Origin: Edwardsiella hoshinae NBRC 105699 = ATCC 33379
GTDB taxonomy: Bacteria; Pseudomonadota; Gammaproteobacteria; Enterobacterales; Enterobacteriaceae
Direction of reading: 5' to 3'
DNA: 64,000 nucleotides
Assembly: GCF_000474215.1 (NCBI RefSeq)
Contig: NZ_BAUC01000019.1
Span: 43,475-107,474, forward strand
Shown here: one piece after another, positions 53,969 through 64,000 of the stretch
Position numbering within the stretch: the stretch's first letter is position 1
How the letters are laid out: every line of letters begins with the position of its first letter
The notes under the pieces: generated by a model
Told to the model about the DNA's origin: nothing
Database searches by the model: none
What the model saw: the letters and a program-made list of their open reading frames with translations, nothing else
Translations under genes and position numbers: made by a program

Positions 53969-56809
53969 ATGTCCGAGTTTCAGATGATGCCAGCGTTACT
54001 GCGCGCTCAGGGGGAGCGTCAAGCTGCGCGCTTATCAGCGGTGGCGCCGTCGGCGCTGCCAGTACTGGCGCTGAGTGACTTCGTTGCCGATGCCTTCAGC
54101 GCCCATCCTGAGTGGTGGCAGCGCTTGCAAAGCCAGGCACCGCAGGCGATGGAGTGGCAGCAGTATGCTGATTGGTTGGCGCAGACGCTCGCTGCGGTTC
54201 AGAATGAGGCAGCGTTGATGAGTGCGTTACGCCTATTCCGCCGCCAGATGCTGGCGCGCATCGCCTGGATGCAAGCCAGCCATCAGGCAGACTGTCAGCA
54301 GACGCTGGCCCAGCTCAGCGTCTTGGCCGAGACCTTGATCATCGGGGCACGCGATTGGCTTTATGCCCGCTGTTGTCAAGAGTGGGGCGTACCGTGTAAC
54401 GAGGCCGGCGAGGCACAACCCTTGCTGATCCTCGGAATGGGGAAGTTGGGGGGCGGTGAGCTGAACTTCTCTTCTGACATCGATCTCATCTTCGTTTATC
54501 CCCAGGGGGGACGTACCCGTGGCGGTCGGCGCGAACTGGATAATGCCCAGTTCTTCACCCGCCTAGGGCAGCGGTTGATCAAGGCGCTGGATCAACCGAC
54601 GGTGGAGGGATTTGTTTACCGGGTGGATATGCGTCTGCGTCCTTTCGGCGACAGTGGCCCACTGGTGCTGAGTTTTTCTGCCTTGGAGGATTACTATCAG
54701 GAGCAGGGGCGCGACTGGGAGCGTTACGCCATGGTCAAGGCTCGCCTGCTGGGCGATGTCCAGGATCGCTACAGCCAGGAGCTGTACAGTTTGCTACGCC
54801 CCTTCGTATTCCGCCGCTATATCGATTTCAGCGTTATTCAGTCGCTGCGCAATATGAAAGGAATGATCGCGCGCGAGGTGAGGCGTCGCGGGTTAACCGA
54901 CAATATCAAACTGGGTGCCGGCGGTATCCGCGAAATCGAATTTATCACCCAGGTCTTTCAGTTGATCCGCGGTGGCCGCGAACGGGCACTGCAACAGCGC
55001 GCGCTGTTGCCCGCTTTGGCCGCGATCGGCCAACTGGGGCTATTGACCCAGGAGCAGGTGGCGACGCTACGCGATGCCTATCTCTTTTTACGGCGTCTGG
55101 AGAACCTGTTGCAAGCGATCAACGATGAGCAAACCCAGACGCTCCCGGCGGATGAACTCAACCGCGCTCGTCTCGCCTATGGCATGGGGGTTGCGGATTG
55201 GGCGCAATTACAGCAGGCGCTACAGATCCGGATGGCGGCGGTACGGGCCATTTTCAACGCCCTGATCGGCGAGGACGATGGCGAAGAGGAGCCTCCCTCC
55301 GACGATGCCTTGCATTTCGCCCCGCTGTGGCAGGAGAGTCTGGAGGCGAGCGAAGTGGCGCACCTGATGCCGCAGTTGACCGAGGAAGCGCGGATGCGAC
55401 TTCAACGCGCGCTGGCCGATTTTCGTCACGATGTGGATAAGCGCACCATCGGTCCGCGTGGACGCGAGGTGTTGTCGACCCTGATGCCGACGCTATTGGC
55501 GCAGGTGTGTGTACGCAACGAGGCGCTGGCGCTGCTGCAACGCCTGATACCTCTGCTGCTCAACATTGTGACGCGTACTACTTATTTGGAGCTATTGGTG
55601 GAGTATCCGGCGGCGTTGAATCAGTTGATCCGTCTATGCGCCGCCTCGCCGATGTTGGCTGACCAGTTGGCGCGCTACCCGTTGTTACTCGATGAGTTGC
55701 TCGATCCCTCCACTCTCTACCGGCCCGTCGCCCAAGAGGCGTATCGTGATGAACTGCGTCAATATCTGCTGCGTATCCCGGACGATGAAGAGCAGCGTTT
55801 GGAGGCGTTGCGTCAGTTCAAGCATGCGCAGCAGTTACGCATCGCCGCTAGCGATATCGCCGGTGTGTTGCCGGTGATGAAGGTCAGCGACCATCTGACT
55901 TATCTGGCGGAAGCGATGATCGATGCGGTGGTGCAGCAGGCCTGGGAACAGATGGTGGCGCGCTATGGTCAGCCGATGCATCTGGTCGGCCAGCGTACGC
56001 GCGGCTTTGCCGTCATCGGTTATGGCAAGTTGGGCGGTTGGGAGCTGGGTTATGGCTCCGATTTGGATCTGGTGTTTCTCCTGGATTGCCCGGCGGAGGT
56101 GATGACCGAAGGGCCGCGCATTATCGACGCTCGCCAGTTTTATCTCCGACTGGCGCAACGCATCATGCATCTGTTTAGCACTCGCACCACCTCAGGGATC
56201 CTGTATGAGGTTGACGCGCGGTTGCGTCCTTCAGGGAGTGCCGGAATGCTGGTCAGTACCCTGGAAGCTTTCGCAGACTATCAACGTAACGAGGCGTGGA
56301 CTTGGGAGCACCAGGCTCTGGTACGAGCCCGACCAGTCTACGGTGACGAAGCGATGCACCAGCGTTTCTCCGCCATTCGTCAGGAGATCTTGTGCCGTGT
56401 CAGAGAGGGAGAGACATTGCAACGCGAGGTGCGTGAGATGCGCGCCAAGATGTGCGCCCATCTGGCTAGCCGCCATGCTGAGCAGTTCGCGATAAAAAGC
56501 GATCGCGGCGGCATCGTGGACATCGAGTTTATCGCCCAATATCTGGTATTGCGCTATGCCGCAGAGCAGCCACGCCTGACGCACTGGTCGGACAATGTGC
56601 GCATCTTCGCGCTGATGGCACGCTATGGCATTATGGCGGAGGAGGAGGCGGCTGGGTTGACGCAAGCTTATGTTACCTTGCGCAATACCCTGCATCACTT
56701 GGCGCTACAAGCGTTACCGGGCGTAGTGGAGGCGACCCGTTTTAGCGCCGAGCGGGCGCGGGTGGCAGCGAGTTGGCGGCGTTGGCTCGGCGAGGATGAC
56801 GCTTCCTGA
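53969..56809 (+). CDS. glnE: Glutamine synthetase adenylyltransferase/deadenylylase
   Basis: The 946-residue protein (same as E. coli) has two nucleotidyltransferase domains, [22 protein letters not shown] near residue 152 (deadenylylase) and [20 protein letters not shown] near 688 (adenylylase), with a linker regulated by PII. It controls GlnA by nitrogen status. The frame is open 100 codons upstream inside ygiF; ATG 53969 after AGGAG gives the family start. Confidence 0.97.
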   Translation: MSEFQMMPALLRAQGERQAARLSAVAPSALPVLALSDFVADAFSAHPEWWQRLQSQAPQAMEWQQYADWLAQTLAAVQNEAALMSALRLFRRQMLARIAWMQASHQADCQQTLAQLSVLAETLIIGARDWLYARCCQEWGVPCNEAGEAQPLLILGMGKLGGGELNFSSDIDLIFVYPQGGRTRGGRRELDNAQFFTRLGQRLIKALDQPTVEGFVYRVDMRLRPFGDSGPLVLSFSALEDYYQEQGRDWERYAMVKARLLGDVQDRYSQELYSLLRPFVFRRYIDFSVIQSLRNMKGMIAREVRRRGLTDNIKLGAGGIREIEFITQVFQLIRGGRERALQQRALLPALAAIGQLGLLTQEQVATLRDAYLFLRRLENLLQAINDEQTQTLPADELNRARLAYGMGVADWAQLQQALQIRMAAVRAIFNALIGEDDGEEEPPSDDALHFAPLWQESLEASEVAHLMPQLTEEARMRLQRALADFRHDVDKRTIGPRGREVLSTLMPTLLAQVCVRNEALALLQRLIPLLLNIVTRTTYLELLVEYPAALNQLIRLCAASPMLADQLARYPLLLDELLDPSTLYRPVAQEAYRDELRQYLLRIPDDEEQRLEALRQFKHAQQLRIAASDIAGVLPVMKVSDHLTYLAEAMIDAVVQQAWEQMVARYGQPMHLVGQRTRGFAVIGYGKLGGWELGYGSDLDLVFLLDCPAEVMTEGPRIIDARQFYLRLAQRIMHLFSTRTTSGILYEVDARLRPSGSAGMLVSTLEAFADYQRNEAWTWEHQALVRARPVYGDEAMHQRFSAIRQEILCRVREGETLQREVREMRAKMCAHLASRHAEQFAIKSDRGGIVDIEFIAQYLVLRYAAEQPRLTHWSDNVRIFALMARYGIMAEEEAAGLTQAYVTLRNTLHHLALQALPGVVEATRFSAERARVAASWRRWLGEDDAS

Positions 56810-56843
56810 AACACGCCGGCCAAAACCGGCGGCGACCAGTGGA

Positions 56844-57773
56844 TCAGTAACGTGAGGGTACGCCTGGTGGACAGGTCTTAAAACGGCGATGGAGCCACAT
56901 GTACTGAGTCGGTGCCAACATGATCTCGCGTTCTACGATACGGTTCATGTAGGCGGCTGCCGCGTACTGATCGTCGAGCGGAAAATCCTGGATCATCGGC
57001 TGGATATACAGGGTGTAGCCGCTGTCATCCGCGTGACGTACTGGCGTGAAGGGCAGGATCGTCGGTTTACTCATGCGCGCCAGGATGTAGCTGCCGGTGG
57101 TGGTGGCTGCCTGCTCGACGGCGAATAGTGGCACGAAGACGCTGCTCTTGGGGCCGTAGTCGTGATCCGGCGCGTACCAGACGATCTCCCCCTCTTTCAA
57201 TGCGCGGATCATTCCTTTCACATCACGCCTATCGATCATGTACTTGTTAGAGCGTAGCCGCCCCCAGGTTTGCAGCCAGTCGAGTACCGGGTTGTCGTTG
57301 GGACGATAGACCCCGACGCCCGGATTCTGCATGCCGAAGATGCGCGCACCCAACTCCAGGGTAAGAAAGTGCATTCCAATCAATAGGATACCTTTCTTCG
57401 TGTCGAGTGCTTGTTGCATGTTGTCGTCGCCCTCGATCTTACACCAGCGGCGGATGCGCCAATCCGGCCAGAACCAGGCCATTCCCGTTTCGACCAGCGC
57501 CATGCCCACCGATTCGAAATTCTGCTCTAACCAGCGTTCGCGCTCGTGCTCCGCCATCTGCGGGAAACACAACTCGAGATTGCGTCGGGCGACCTGGACG
57601 CGTTTCTTTAAGAAGTGCATCGACAGCTTTCCCAGTCTCTTACCCAGGCGGGAAAGCCAGGGATAGGGCAGTAGCATGATCAGATAGAAGATCCCGATCC
57701 CCAGCCAGGTAAACCAATAGCGGGGATGCAACATACTGCGCTGAAACTGCGGATAAACGTGATTGTCTGCCAT
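56844..57773 (-). CDS. lpxL: Lipid A lauroyl acyltransferase LpxL
   Basis: The 309-residue protein has one N-terminal membrane helix and the HTB acyltransferase motif H-x4-E ([15 protein letters not shown]), with [28 protein letters not shown] and the ending GVPSRY, closer to LpxL than LpxP as I recall them. It adds laurate to Kdo2-lipid IVA. Divergent from hldE, another LPS gene. Confidence 0.92.
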   Translation of the reverse strand: MADNHVYPQFQRSMLHPRYWFTWLGIGIFYLIMLLPYPWLSRLGKRLGKLSMHFLKKRVQVARRNLELCFPQMAEHERERWLEQNFESVGMALVETGMAWFWPDWRIRRWCKIEGDDNMQQALDTKKGILLIGMHFLTLELGARIFGMQNPGVGVYRPNDNPVLDWLQTWGRLRSNKYMIDRRDVKGMIRALKEGEIVWYAPDHDYGPKSSVFVPLFAVEQAATTTGSYILARMSKPTILPFTPVRHADDSGYTLYIQPMIQDFPLDDQYAAAAYMNRIVEREIMLAPTQYMWLHRRFKTCPPGVPSRY

Positions 57774-57878
57774 AACGCTCGTTCAAGGGGCCTCAAAGAT
57801 AGATTTAGGGGCTAGTGTAATTGATATTGGAGGGATTGTGATAATATTGCGCCCATCTTGATACGTAGGAGCCTGGGG

Positions 57879-59312
57879 ATGAAAGTAACCCTGCCTGATT
57901 TTCGCCGCGCCCAAGTGATGGTTGTGGGCGATGTGATGTTGGATCGTTACTGGTATGGGCCAACCAGCCGGATCTCGCCGGAAGCACCGGTGCCCGTGGT
58001 CAAAGTCGAGACCATCGAAGAGCGCCCCGGTGGGGCGGCCAACGTGGCAATGAACATCGCCTCGCTGGGGGCTTGCGCGCGTCTGGTAGGGTTGACCGGT
58101 GTCGATGACGCTGCCCGCGCCTTGGCGGAGCGCTTGGCGGAGGTTCATGTCGCTTGTGACTTCGTTGCGGTGCCGAATCAGCCGACCATTACCAAACTGC
58201 GCGTGCTGTCACGCAATCAGCAATTGATCCGTCTGGACTTTGAAGAGGGATTCGGTGGCGTCGACCCAGAACCGATTTTTGCGCGTATCCGTCAGGCGCT
58301 GCCGCAGTTGGGTGCGCTGATCCTGTCCGATTACGCGAAGGGCGCCTTGGCTGCGGTACAACCGATGATCCGCTTGGCGCGCGATGCCGGCGTGCCGGTG
58401 CTGATCGACCCGAAAGGTACCGATTTTGAACGTTATCGTGGGGCAACCCTGTTGACGCCGAACCTCTCGGAATTCGAGGCTGTCGTTGGTCGCTGCCATA
58501 GCGAGCAGGAGATTGTCGAGCGAGGGTTGGCGTTGATGGAGCGTTTCGAACTGACCGCCCTGCTGGTGACGCGCTCCGAACAGGGGATGACCTTGCTTCA
58601 GCGCGATGTCCCTCCGCTGCATATGCCGACGCAAGCGCAAGAGGTGTATGACGTTACCGGCGCCGGTGACACGGTGATCGGCATGTTGGCGACGGCTATC
58701 GCCGCCGGTACCTCGCTGGAGGAAGCCTGTTTCTTGGCGAATGCCGCTGCGGGAGTGGTGGTGGGCAAGCTGGGTACTTCCACCGTTTCGCCTATCGAGT
58801 TGGAGAATGCCATCCGTGGCCGTGCCGATACGGGCTTTGGCGTGATGTCGCAGGACGAGTTGAAAGCGGCGGTATTTAAGGCGCGCCAACGTGGCGAAAA
58901 GGTGGTGATGACCAACGGGGTGTTCGACATTCTGCATGCCGGTCACGTGTCTTACTTGGCGAATGCACGTAAGTTAGGCGACCGACTGATCGTCGCCGTC
59001 AACAGCGACGCGTCGACTAGCCGTTTGAAGGGGCCGGAGCGCCCGGTCAATCCATTGGCCCAGCGCATGCTGGTTCTGGCCGCCTTGGAGTCCGTTGACT
59101 GGGTGATCCCGTTCGAGGAGGATACCCCGCAGCGTATCATCGCCGAGATTTTGCCCGATCTACTGGTGAAAGGTGGCGACTATAAGCCGGAGGAGATCGC
59201 CGGTGGACGCGAGGTGATCGCCGCCGGCGGCGAGGTGCGCGTCTTGAACTTTGAGGATGGCTGCTCGACGACCAATATTATCAATACCATCCGTCAGACC
59301 TCGCATAGCTAA
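57879..59312 (+). CDS. hldE: Bifunctional heptose kinase/adenylyltransferase HldE
   Basis: The 477-residue protein (same as E. coli) has an N-terminal PfkB-type kinase ([27 protein letters not shown]) and a C-terminal nucleotidyltransferase with HAGH ([15 protein letters not shown]). It makes ADP-heptose for the LPS core; its intermediate is also an ALPK1 ligand. ATG 57879 follows GGAGCCTGGGG. Confidence 0.97.
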   Translation: MKVTLPDFRRAQVMVVGDVMLDRYWYGPTSRISPEAPVPVVKVETIEERPGGAANVAMNIASLGACARLVGLTGVDDAARALAERLAEVHVACDFVAVPNQPTITKLRVLSRNQQLIRLDFEEGFGGVDPEPIFARIRQALPQLGALILSDYAKGALAAVQPMIRLARDAGVPVLIDPKGTDFERYRGATLLTPNLSEFEAVVGRCHSEQEIVERGLALMERFELTALLVTRSEQGMTLLQRDVPPLHMPTQAQEVYDVTGAGDTVIGMLATAIAAGTSLEEACFLANAAAGVVVGKLGTSTVSPIELENAIRGRADTGFGVMSQDELKAAVFKARQRGEKVVMTNGVFDILHAGHVSYLANARKLGDRLIVAVNSDASTSRLKGPERPVNPLAQRMLVLAALESVDWVIPFEEDTPQRIIAEILPDLLVKGGDYKPEEIAGGREVIAAGGEVRVLNFEDGCSTTNIINTIRQTSHS

Positions 59313-59343
59313 GGTGTCATAGGCAGCTTAGCAGGATAGCATC

Positions 59344-60591
59344 GTGGCAACATTAAAGCAGGAGTTGGGGGTGGTGCAGGGGGTCGGTTTACTCTCCACC
59401 TCCTTGTTGGGAACTGGGATCTTCGCAGTTCCGGCGCTCGCCGCCCAAGTCGCCGGCGCAGACAGCCTCTGGGCCTGGCCGTTATTGATTGTCTTGGTCT
59501 TTCCCATCGCCATCGGCTTTGCCGGATTGGGGCGTCATTTCCCCAGCGCAGGCGGTGCGGCGCACTTTGTCGGTAAGGCGTTTGGCCCCCATATGGCGCG
59601 GGTGACCGGTTGGTTGTTCTTGTCGGTGATCCCGGTCGGGTTGCCCGCGTCATTACAGATCGCCGCGGGTTTTTGGCAGGCGATGTTCGGGTGGCAGGGG
59701 AGCGCTCTGCTGGCGGTGGAGTTGACGACGCTGGTGGCGGTATGGTTGCTGGGGACACGAAGCGCCGGCTCCAGCGCGAATTTACAGACGCTGATCGCCG
59801 TGTTGGTTGTGCTGCTAATCGCCGCTATTTGGTGGCGTGGCGGCATTACCCCGGCGACGATTCCTTGGCCTGTGGCGCAGTCGCTTTCGCTTCCTCCCCT
59901 TGCTGCCGCGCTGGCCGTGATGTTTTGGTGTTTCGTCGGTCTCGAGGCATTCGCTCACTTAGCGTCGGAGTTCCGTCATCCCGAGCGTGACTTCCCTCGG
60001 GCATTACTGCTGGGGTTGCTGCTGGCCGGACTGGTCTATTGGGCTTGTAGCGTGGCAGTGCTCTACTTTCATGCCTATGGAAGTGGACGCGAGGCGGCGG
60101 CGTCATTACCGGGCATCGTGGTGCAATTGTTTGGTCGACAGGCGCTGTGGATCGCCTGTGTGATCGGCTATTTGGCGTGCTTTGCCAGCCTGAATATCTA
60201 TATCCAGAGTTTCGCTCGCCTGGTATGGACTCAGGCTCAGACGCGGCCCGCTAGCCGCTTGGCACGCCTTTCGCCCCGGCAGACACCACTCAATGCGCTG
60301 ACGGCGGTGGTCATCTGCTGCCTCGTGTGTTCGCTGACCGTCTATCTGAGCGATTTGGCGCTGGATGCCCTGATTGTTTACGCGAACGGTGTTTTCATCA
60401 TGATCTATCTGTTATGTATGCTGGCCGGATGCCGCCTGTTGCGCGGGAAGGCGCGTCTGATGGCCGCGGTTGGCGCGGGGCTGTGCCTGTTATTACTGTT
60501 GATGGTCGGGATGAAGAGTCTATATGCCTTAGGGATGCTGGTGTTGCTGACGTTGGTGCTGCCGCACCGCGGGCGGCGGCGCGGCGTATGA
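59344..60591 (+). CDS. yjeH: APC-family amino acid exporter YjeH
   Basis: The 415-residue protein has about 12 membrane helices and is close to E. coli YjeH, an L-methionine/branched-chain amino acid exporter (GLLSTSLLGTGIFAVPALAA; SVIPVGLPASLQIAAGF; FVGLEAFAHLASEF). A GTG start is used at 59344 with AGGA upstream. E. coli has this gene elsewhere. Confidence 0.93.
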   Translation: MATLKQELGVVQGVGLLSTSLLGTGIFAVPALAAQVAGADSLWAWPLLIVLVFPIAIGFAGLGRHFPSAGGAAHFVGKAFGPHMARVTGWLFLSVIPVGLPASLQIAAGFWQAMFGWQGSALLAVELTTLVAVWLLGTRSAGSSANLQTLIAVLVVLLIAAIWWRGGITPATIPWPVAQSLSLPPLAAALAVMFWCFVGLEAFAHLASEFRHPERDFPRALLLGLLLAGLVYWACSVAVLYFHAYGSGREAAASLPGIVVQLFGRQALWIACVIGYLACFASLNIYIQSFARLVWTQAQTRPASRLARLSPRQTPLNALTAVVICCLVCSLTVYLSDLALDALIVYANGVFIMIYLLCMLAGCRLLRGKARLMAAVGAGLCLLLLLMVGMKSLYALGMLVLLTLVLPHRGRRRGV

Positions 60592-60603
60592 GGGCGGGCG
60601 TGG

Positions 60604-60870
60604 TTAGGCCTGTTCTTCGTCATCCCGTTTCAAGCGGCTCTCCAGTGCGCTGACACGCTGTTCCAGTTGCGCTAGCTTTTCCCGGGTACGCAGTAATACT
60701 TGCGTTTGGACATCGAAGTCTTCGCGATTGATCAGATCCAGGCGGTTAAGCTGCATCTGTAGGATCTGGCGGATCCGTTTCTCCATATCATCACCGAACT
60801 CGCGCAGTCCCTTCGGCATGGATTGATGCACCTGACGGGCAATCTGTTCAATTTTCTTGGGATCAATCAT
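60604..60870 (-). CDS. ubiK: Ubiquinone biosynthesis accessory factor UbiK
   Basis: The 88-residue protein (formerly YqiC) has an amphipathic N-terminal helix and a C-terminal coiled coil ([15 protein letters not shown]) that trimerises. It partners UbiJ in the aerobic ubiquinone complex. ATG 60870 ([13 protein letters not shown]) is the family start. Confidence 0.94.
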   Translation of the reverse strand: MIDPKKIEQIARQVHQSMPKGLREFGDDMEKRIRQILQMQLNRLDLINREDFDVQTQVLLRTREKLAQLEQRVSALESRLKRDDEEQA

Positions 60871-61089
60871 GGTGCGTTCCTTGGTTTTTACGGCAGTCAT
60901 GCGGGAGTCGATACGTTACCGTAGTGTGATCTTAGATGCCAGTAGAGGGGGCAATTATTGTACGCAATCGCTTGTCTTGGATGATAAATGTTCGTTCGCC
61001 CGTCATAAGCTACGGCTTTGTGAGCGAACGCCAATAATCGACGATGGTCATTGCTCGCTACGTGCTTTGGCGTTATAGTCATTTCGCTT

Positions 61090-61243
61090 ACTTCTCAGGG
61101 CAGGGTGAAAGTCCCTACCGGCGGTAAATCGGTACGCAGTGGCGTCACCGAAAGCCCGCGAGCGCTTGCATTGCGATGCAAGGTCAGCAGATCCGGTGTG
61201 ATTCCGGGGCCGACGGTTATAGTCCGGATGGGAGAGAGTAACG
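61090..61243 (+). ncRNA. FMN riboswitch (RFN element)
   Basis: Conserved RFN segments are present in order: CAGGGCAGGGTGAAAGTCCC (from 61097), TACCGGCGGTAAAT, AGCCCGCGAGCG, GTCAGCAGATCCGGTG, CCGACGGTTATAGTCCGGAT, then GGGAGAGAG near 61240. The leader runs 115 bases further to ribB, with a small palindrome (CATGCTTTAAGCATG, 61279-61293) as part of the possible expression platform. FMN binding should shut off ribB. Confidence 0.96.
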
Positions 61244-61358
61244 ACATCTGCCGGGATGAACCCGCTCGCGTTATTTGGGCCATGCTTTAAGCATGAGCCG
61301 CTCCTCAAATTGCCCTGATTCTGGTAATTCATACAACTATCGATGAGGTTTTTTTACC

Positions 61359-62018
61359 ATGAATCAGACTCTGCTTTCCGATTTCGGTACCCCGATGGAG
61401 CGCGTGGAACATGCGCTGTCTGCACTGCGCGCCGGCCGTGGCGTCATGGTGCTGGATGATGAGAATCGTGAAAATGAAGGCGATATGATCTTTGCCGCCG
61501 AAACCATGACTGTCGAACAGATGGCTTTGACCATTCGTCACGGCAGCGGCATCGTCTGTCTGTGTATCACAGAAGAGCGTCGTCAGCAGTTGGATCTGCC
61601 GATGATGGTGAGTAATAACACCAGCCACTACGGTACGGCATTTACCGTGACCATTGAGGCAGCCGAAGGGGTTACCACTGGCGTCTCTGCACAGGATCGT
61701 CTGACCACGGTGCGCGCAGCGATTGCCGATGGCGCTAAACCGAGTGATCTGCACCGGCCTGGCCATGTCTTCCCGCTGCGCGCGCGTCCTGGTGGCGTCT
61801 TGGTTCGTCGTGGTCACACCGAGGCGACGATCGATCTGGTATCGCTGGCCGGTTTCCGCCCGGCAGGGGTGCTGTGCGAGTTGACTAACGATGACGGCAC
61901 GATGGCGCGCGCACCGCAAGTAGTGGAGTTTGCCCGTCAGCATGCTATGCCGGTAGTGACCATCGACGATCTGGTGGCCTATCGCCAAGCGCATGAGTCC
62001 CAGGAGCAGGCGAGCTGA
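61359..62018 (+). CDS. ribB: 3,4-dihydroxy-2-butanone 4-phosphate synthase
   Basis: The 219-residue protein (E. coli 217) has the DHBP motifs [10 protein letters not shown] (acidic metal site), HGSGIVCLC and [16 protein letters not shown]. It converts ribulose-5-phosphate to the four-carbon riboflavin precursor. Stand-alone type, no RibA domain. Regulated by the upstream FMN riboswitch. Confidence 0.98.
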   Translation: MNQTLLSDFGTPMERVEHALSALRAGRGVMVLDDENRENEGDMIFAAETMTVEQMALTIRHGSGIVCLCITEERRQQLDLPMMVSNNTSHYGTAFTVTIEAAEGVTTGVSAQDRLTTVRAAIADGAKPSDLHRPGHVFPLRARPGGVLVRRGHTEATIDLVSLAGFRPAGVLCELTNDDGTMARAPQVVEFARQHAMPVVTIDDLVAYRQAHESQEQAS

Positions 62019-62042
62019 GCGTCGCCGCTTCGTGTGATCAAT

Positions 62043-62071
62043 AAGGGATAGCCAGTGGCTATCCCTTTTTT
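62043..62071 (+). terminator. Terminator of ribB
   Basis: AAGGGATAGCC and GGCTATCCCTT form an 11-bp perfect stem with a 3-base loop, running into TTTTTT. Confidence 0.94.
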
Positions 62072-62107
62072 GTTGCTCGCCTCGCCGAAATAGGGGCGAT
62101 ATGGCAA

Positions 62108-62875
62108 TCATAGCGACGTGGTTTGTAACAGGGCCAGACTGAGTCCCATGACCGTGATTCCGCACAGTACACCACGACTGGGGTTATTCTGGGGATCGAT
62201 CTCCTTGGCCAGCGGCATCAACTCATCGACCGACAGCGCCACCATGATGCCGGCAACTAGCGTCATGATCGCCGCCATGCCGATGGGCGAGATGGCTGGA
62301 CCGATTACAGCATAAGCCAATACTCCACCGAGGATTTCCGCGACGCCAGACAGGCTTGCCCAACTGAAAGCGCGCAGGCGTGAGCCGGTGGCGGCATACA
62401 CTGGCCCGGCGACGGCCAGTCCTTCAGGGATGTTATGGATGGCAACCGCTAAGGCGATGCCCATGCCTAACTCCAGATCGGCGCTGGCGGTAACATAGGT
62501 GGCGATCCCTTCGGGGAAGTTATGCAGGCTGATCCCCAAGGTGAGCAGCAGAGCGGTACGCTTCAGATTACGCGGTGCGCTCCGGCCGAGTGGAACCATG
62601 TCATGCGCGTGGTTGTGTGGCAGTAGTCGATCCAACAGAAAATAGCCCACCAAACCGAGAACGAACATACCGTATCCCAGCAGAGGCGGCATACCCGGCG
62701 TAGCTAATGCCGCCGGAAGCATCTCCATCAGAGAGATCAGCAGCATGATCCCGGCGGCGAAACCAAGCGAGAAAGCCAGCACCCGGTTAGATGGCTTCCG
62801 GCCGATAATCGCGAGCAGGGCACCGACGGCCGTCGCGGCGCCGGCGAGCAGCGTCAAGAGCAGGGGAAGGGACAT
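62108..62875 (-). CDS. zupT: ZIP-family metal transporter ZupT
   Basis: The 255-residue protein has eight predicted helices with the ZIP metal motifs [11 protein letters not shown] and [13 protein letters not shown]. It imports zinc, iron and other divalent metals. ATG 62875 ([12 protein letters not shown]) is the family start; the open frame to 62911 runs into a Fur-like box. Confidence 0.95.
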   Translation of the reverse strand: MSLPLLLTLLAGAATAVGALLAIIGRKPSNRVLAFSLGFAAGIMLLISLMEMLPAALATPGMPPLLGYGMFVLGLVGYFLLDRLLPHNHAHDMVPLGRSAPRNLKRTALLLTLGISLHNFPEGIATYVTASADLELGMGIALAVAIHNIPEGLAVAGPVYAATGSRLRAFSWASLSGVAEILGGVLAYAVIGPAISPIGMAAIMTLVAGIMVALSVDELMPLAKEIDPQNNPSRGVLCGITVMGLSLALLQTTSL

Positions 62876-62896
62876 GAGCACACCCTCATCAAAGAT

Positions 62897-62915
62897 GATA
62901 ATGATTTTCATTATT
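62897..62915. promoter_or_regulatory. Fur-box-like palindrome between zupT and ygiD
   Basis: GATAATGATTTTCATTATT matches 16 of 19 positions of the classic Fur box. It lies 22 bases upstream of zupT and before divergent ygiD, so it could control either. Confidence 0.65.
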
Positions 62916-63066
62916 TATGATGTGTGAACAAAAGTAAATATTGGTGATCGTGTTATACGCAATCCCACCGATTGTCTGTGCCTATTCTATTCTTGTCGGA
63001 GAGCGCGCTATGCGCATCCGTTTCGCCGCAGGTCCGCTTCGACGACGGTTTGTGAGGAGTATGGCG

Positions 63067-63852
63067 ATGCACGATGCCCCAATGCCCGCCCTGTTTCTGG
63101 GGCATGGTAGTCCGATGAATGCCTTGGCTGAGACGCCCTTTAATGCATTGTGGCGACGTCTGGGTAGTGCGTTGCCACGCCCGCGTGCCATCGTGGTGAT
63201 CTCCGCTCACTGGTGTACCGAGGGGCTGTGGGTCACGGCGATGTCCCATCCGCCTACCCTGCATGATTTTGCCGGCTTTCCGACGCCGCTTTCTGCGCTG
63301 AACTACCCGGCACCGGGGAGCCCGGCGTTGGCGCGTGAGTTGCAGACGTTGCTGGCGGCGGATTTTCCATTGGCGTTAGCGCAGCAGGCGTGGGGCTTGG
63401 ATCATGGCGCCTGGAGCCTGTTACTGCATCTCTATCCGCAGGCTAACATTCCGGTGGTGCAGCTTAGCCTGGATCTGACGCGTTCAGCGGCCGACCATTA
63501 TCGCTTAGGGCAGCTGCTGGCACAGTTACGGCGACGCGGCATCCTGTTGTTGGGAAGCGGAAATGTGGTGCATAACCTGCGTACCTTACGTTGGCAATCG
63601 GTCGCCTCTCCCTATCCCTGGGCGTTACGTTTCGAGCGTTTCGTGCGGGATAACTTGTCGCAGCAAAGCGCTACGTCGCCGCTGGTGCAATTTGCACGCC
63701 ACCCGGATGCGACACTGGCCCATCCGACGGTGGAGCATTTCTTGCCGCTATTAACTGTACTGGGATGTTGGGATGGGCGAGAGCGGCAACAGGTGTTCGA
63801 TCTGGGGATCGTGATGGGCTCGTTGAGCATGTTGTCGCTACAGATCGGTTAA
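63067..63852 (+). CDS. ygiD: YgiD, extradiol (4,5-DOPA) dioxygenase-like
   Basis: The 261-residue protein is of the LigB/DODA family, matching E. coli YgiD: metal-binding His in FLGHGSPMN, ISAHW, and GSGNVVHNLRTLRW; ends SLSMLSLQIG. YgiD can open DOPA; the natural substrate is unclear. ATG 63067 is 8 bases after GAGGAG; ATG 63061 is too close to it. The rest of the window (63853-64000) has no gene. Confidence 0.92.
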   Translation: MHDAPMPALFLGHGSPMNALAETPFNALWRRLGSALPRPRAIVVISAHWCTEGLWVTAMSHPPTLHDFAGFPTPLSALNYPAPGSPALARELQTLLAADFPLALAQQAWGLDHGAWSLLLHLYPQANIPVVQLSLDLTRSAADHYRLGQLLAQLRRRGILLLGSGNVVHNLRTLRWQSVASPYPWALRFERFVRDNLSQQSATSPLVQFARHPDATLAHPTVEHFLPLLTVLGCWDGRERQQVFDLGIVMGSLSMLSLQIG

Positions 63853-64000
63853 GGGCCAGAAAGAGGCTAGGAGACATTTGAGCCGGAGAAAGTCAGCCAT
63901 AAGCGCTGAGTTCGTGACAACGAAACAAGTAAAAATAACAGAGATAACTAAGAGATAAGACAGAGGAGAAAGCATCGAGGGAACAACAGAGAAGTGGTGC

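Noticed and set aside
56821..56842. Terminator between glnE and lpxL
   Set aside because: A GCCGG/CCGGC hairpin is present, but there is no T-run on either strand.
61329..62165. 278-codon open frame antisense to ribB
   Set aside because: It mirrors ribB and runs through its terminator and start region; composition follows ribB codons.

Overview
The host DNA is a moderately GC-rich gammaproteobacterial chromosome of the Enterobacterales. The gene order (qseBC/ygiW, tRNA-Ile2, mug, rpoD-dnaG-rpsU, tsaD, plsY, folB, uppP, cca, ygiM, ygiF, glnE, hldE, ubiK, ribB, zupT, ygiD) follows the E. coli ygi/rpoD region. It differs by having a PiT phosphate transporter pair between ygiM and ygiF, lpxL and yjeH beside hldE, and a pflEF pair next to ygiW. 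Edwardsiella (Hafniaceae) is my best guess, by inference from gene content only.

Layout. 1-7.8 kb: an exported (Tat-type signal) HisC-like aminotransferase, the qseBC two-component system divergent from ygiW, and the anaerobic glycyl-radical pair pflE-pflF behind a perfect FNR box. 7.8-39.9 kb: one complete-looking P2-family prophage (about 32 kb) inserted in the 3' part of the tRNA-Ile2 (CAT) gene, bounded by a 59-bp direct repeat. 39.9-64 kb: ordinary housekeeping genes, including the rpsU-dnaG-rpoD macromolecular synthesis operon, an FMN riboswitch before ribB and a Fur-like box between zupT and ygiD.

The prophage combines a 186-type control region with P2-type structural genes. The control region has a CI-type repressor, a face-to-face early region, palindromes TTCAC-N5-GTGAA about 325 and 350 bp either side of the predicted pR and again in front of ogr, and a LexA box after the replication gene. 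The structural order is Q P / O N M L X Y K lysB lysC R S / V W J I H / FI FII E(+E') T U D ogr. A cos site nearly identical to the P2 cohesive end lies before Q. Three copies of a TGT-N12-CCA site precede the late operons, as expected for Ogr-activated promoters.

The accessory cargo is where new biology is most likely. (1) Between replication gene A and cos, a known P2-family hotspot for anti-phage genes, an AT-rich cassette carries a complete C5-cytosine DNA methyltransferase facing a two-gene operon. That operon encodes a ParB-domain protein and a protein with a degenerate PD-(D/E)XK-like motif. I read it as a candidate restriction-modification-like defence system with an unusual ParB component. 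(2) A HEPN-like protein (R-x4-H) is translationally coupled to int in the cI-int lysogenic transcript, so it should be made in the quiescent prophage. (3) A PAPS-reductase/DndC-like PP-loop protein sits in the early operon. (4) A small SOS-boxed gene lies where phage 186 carries its antirepressor tum. Function for all four is inferred from motifs and position, not demonstrated.
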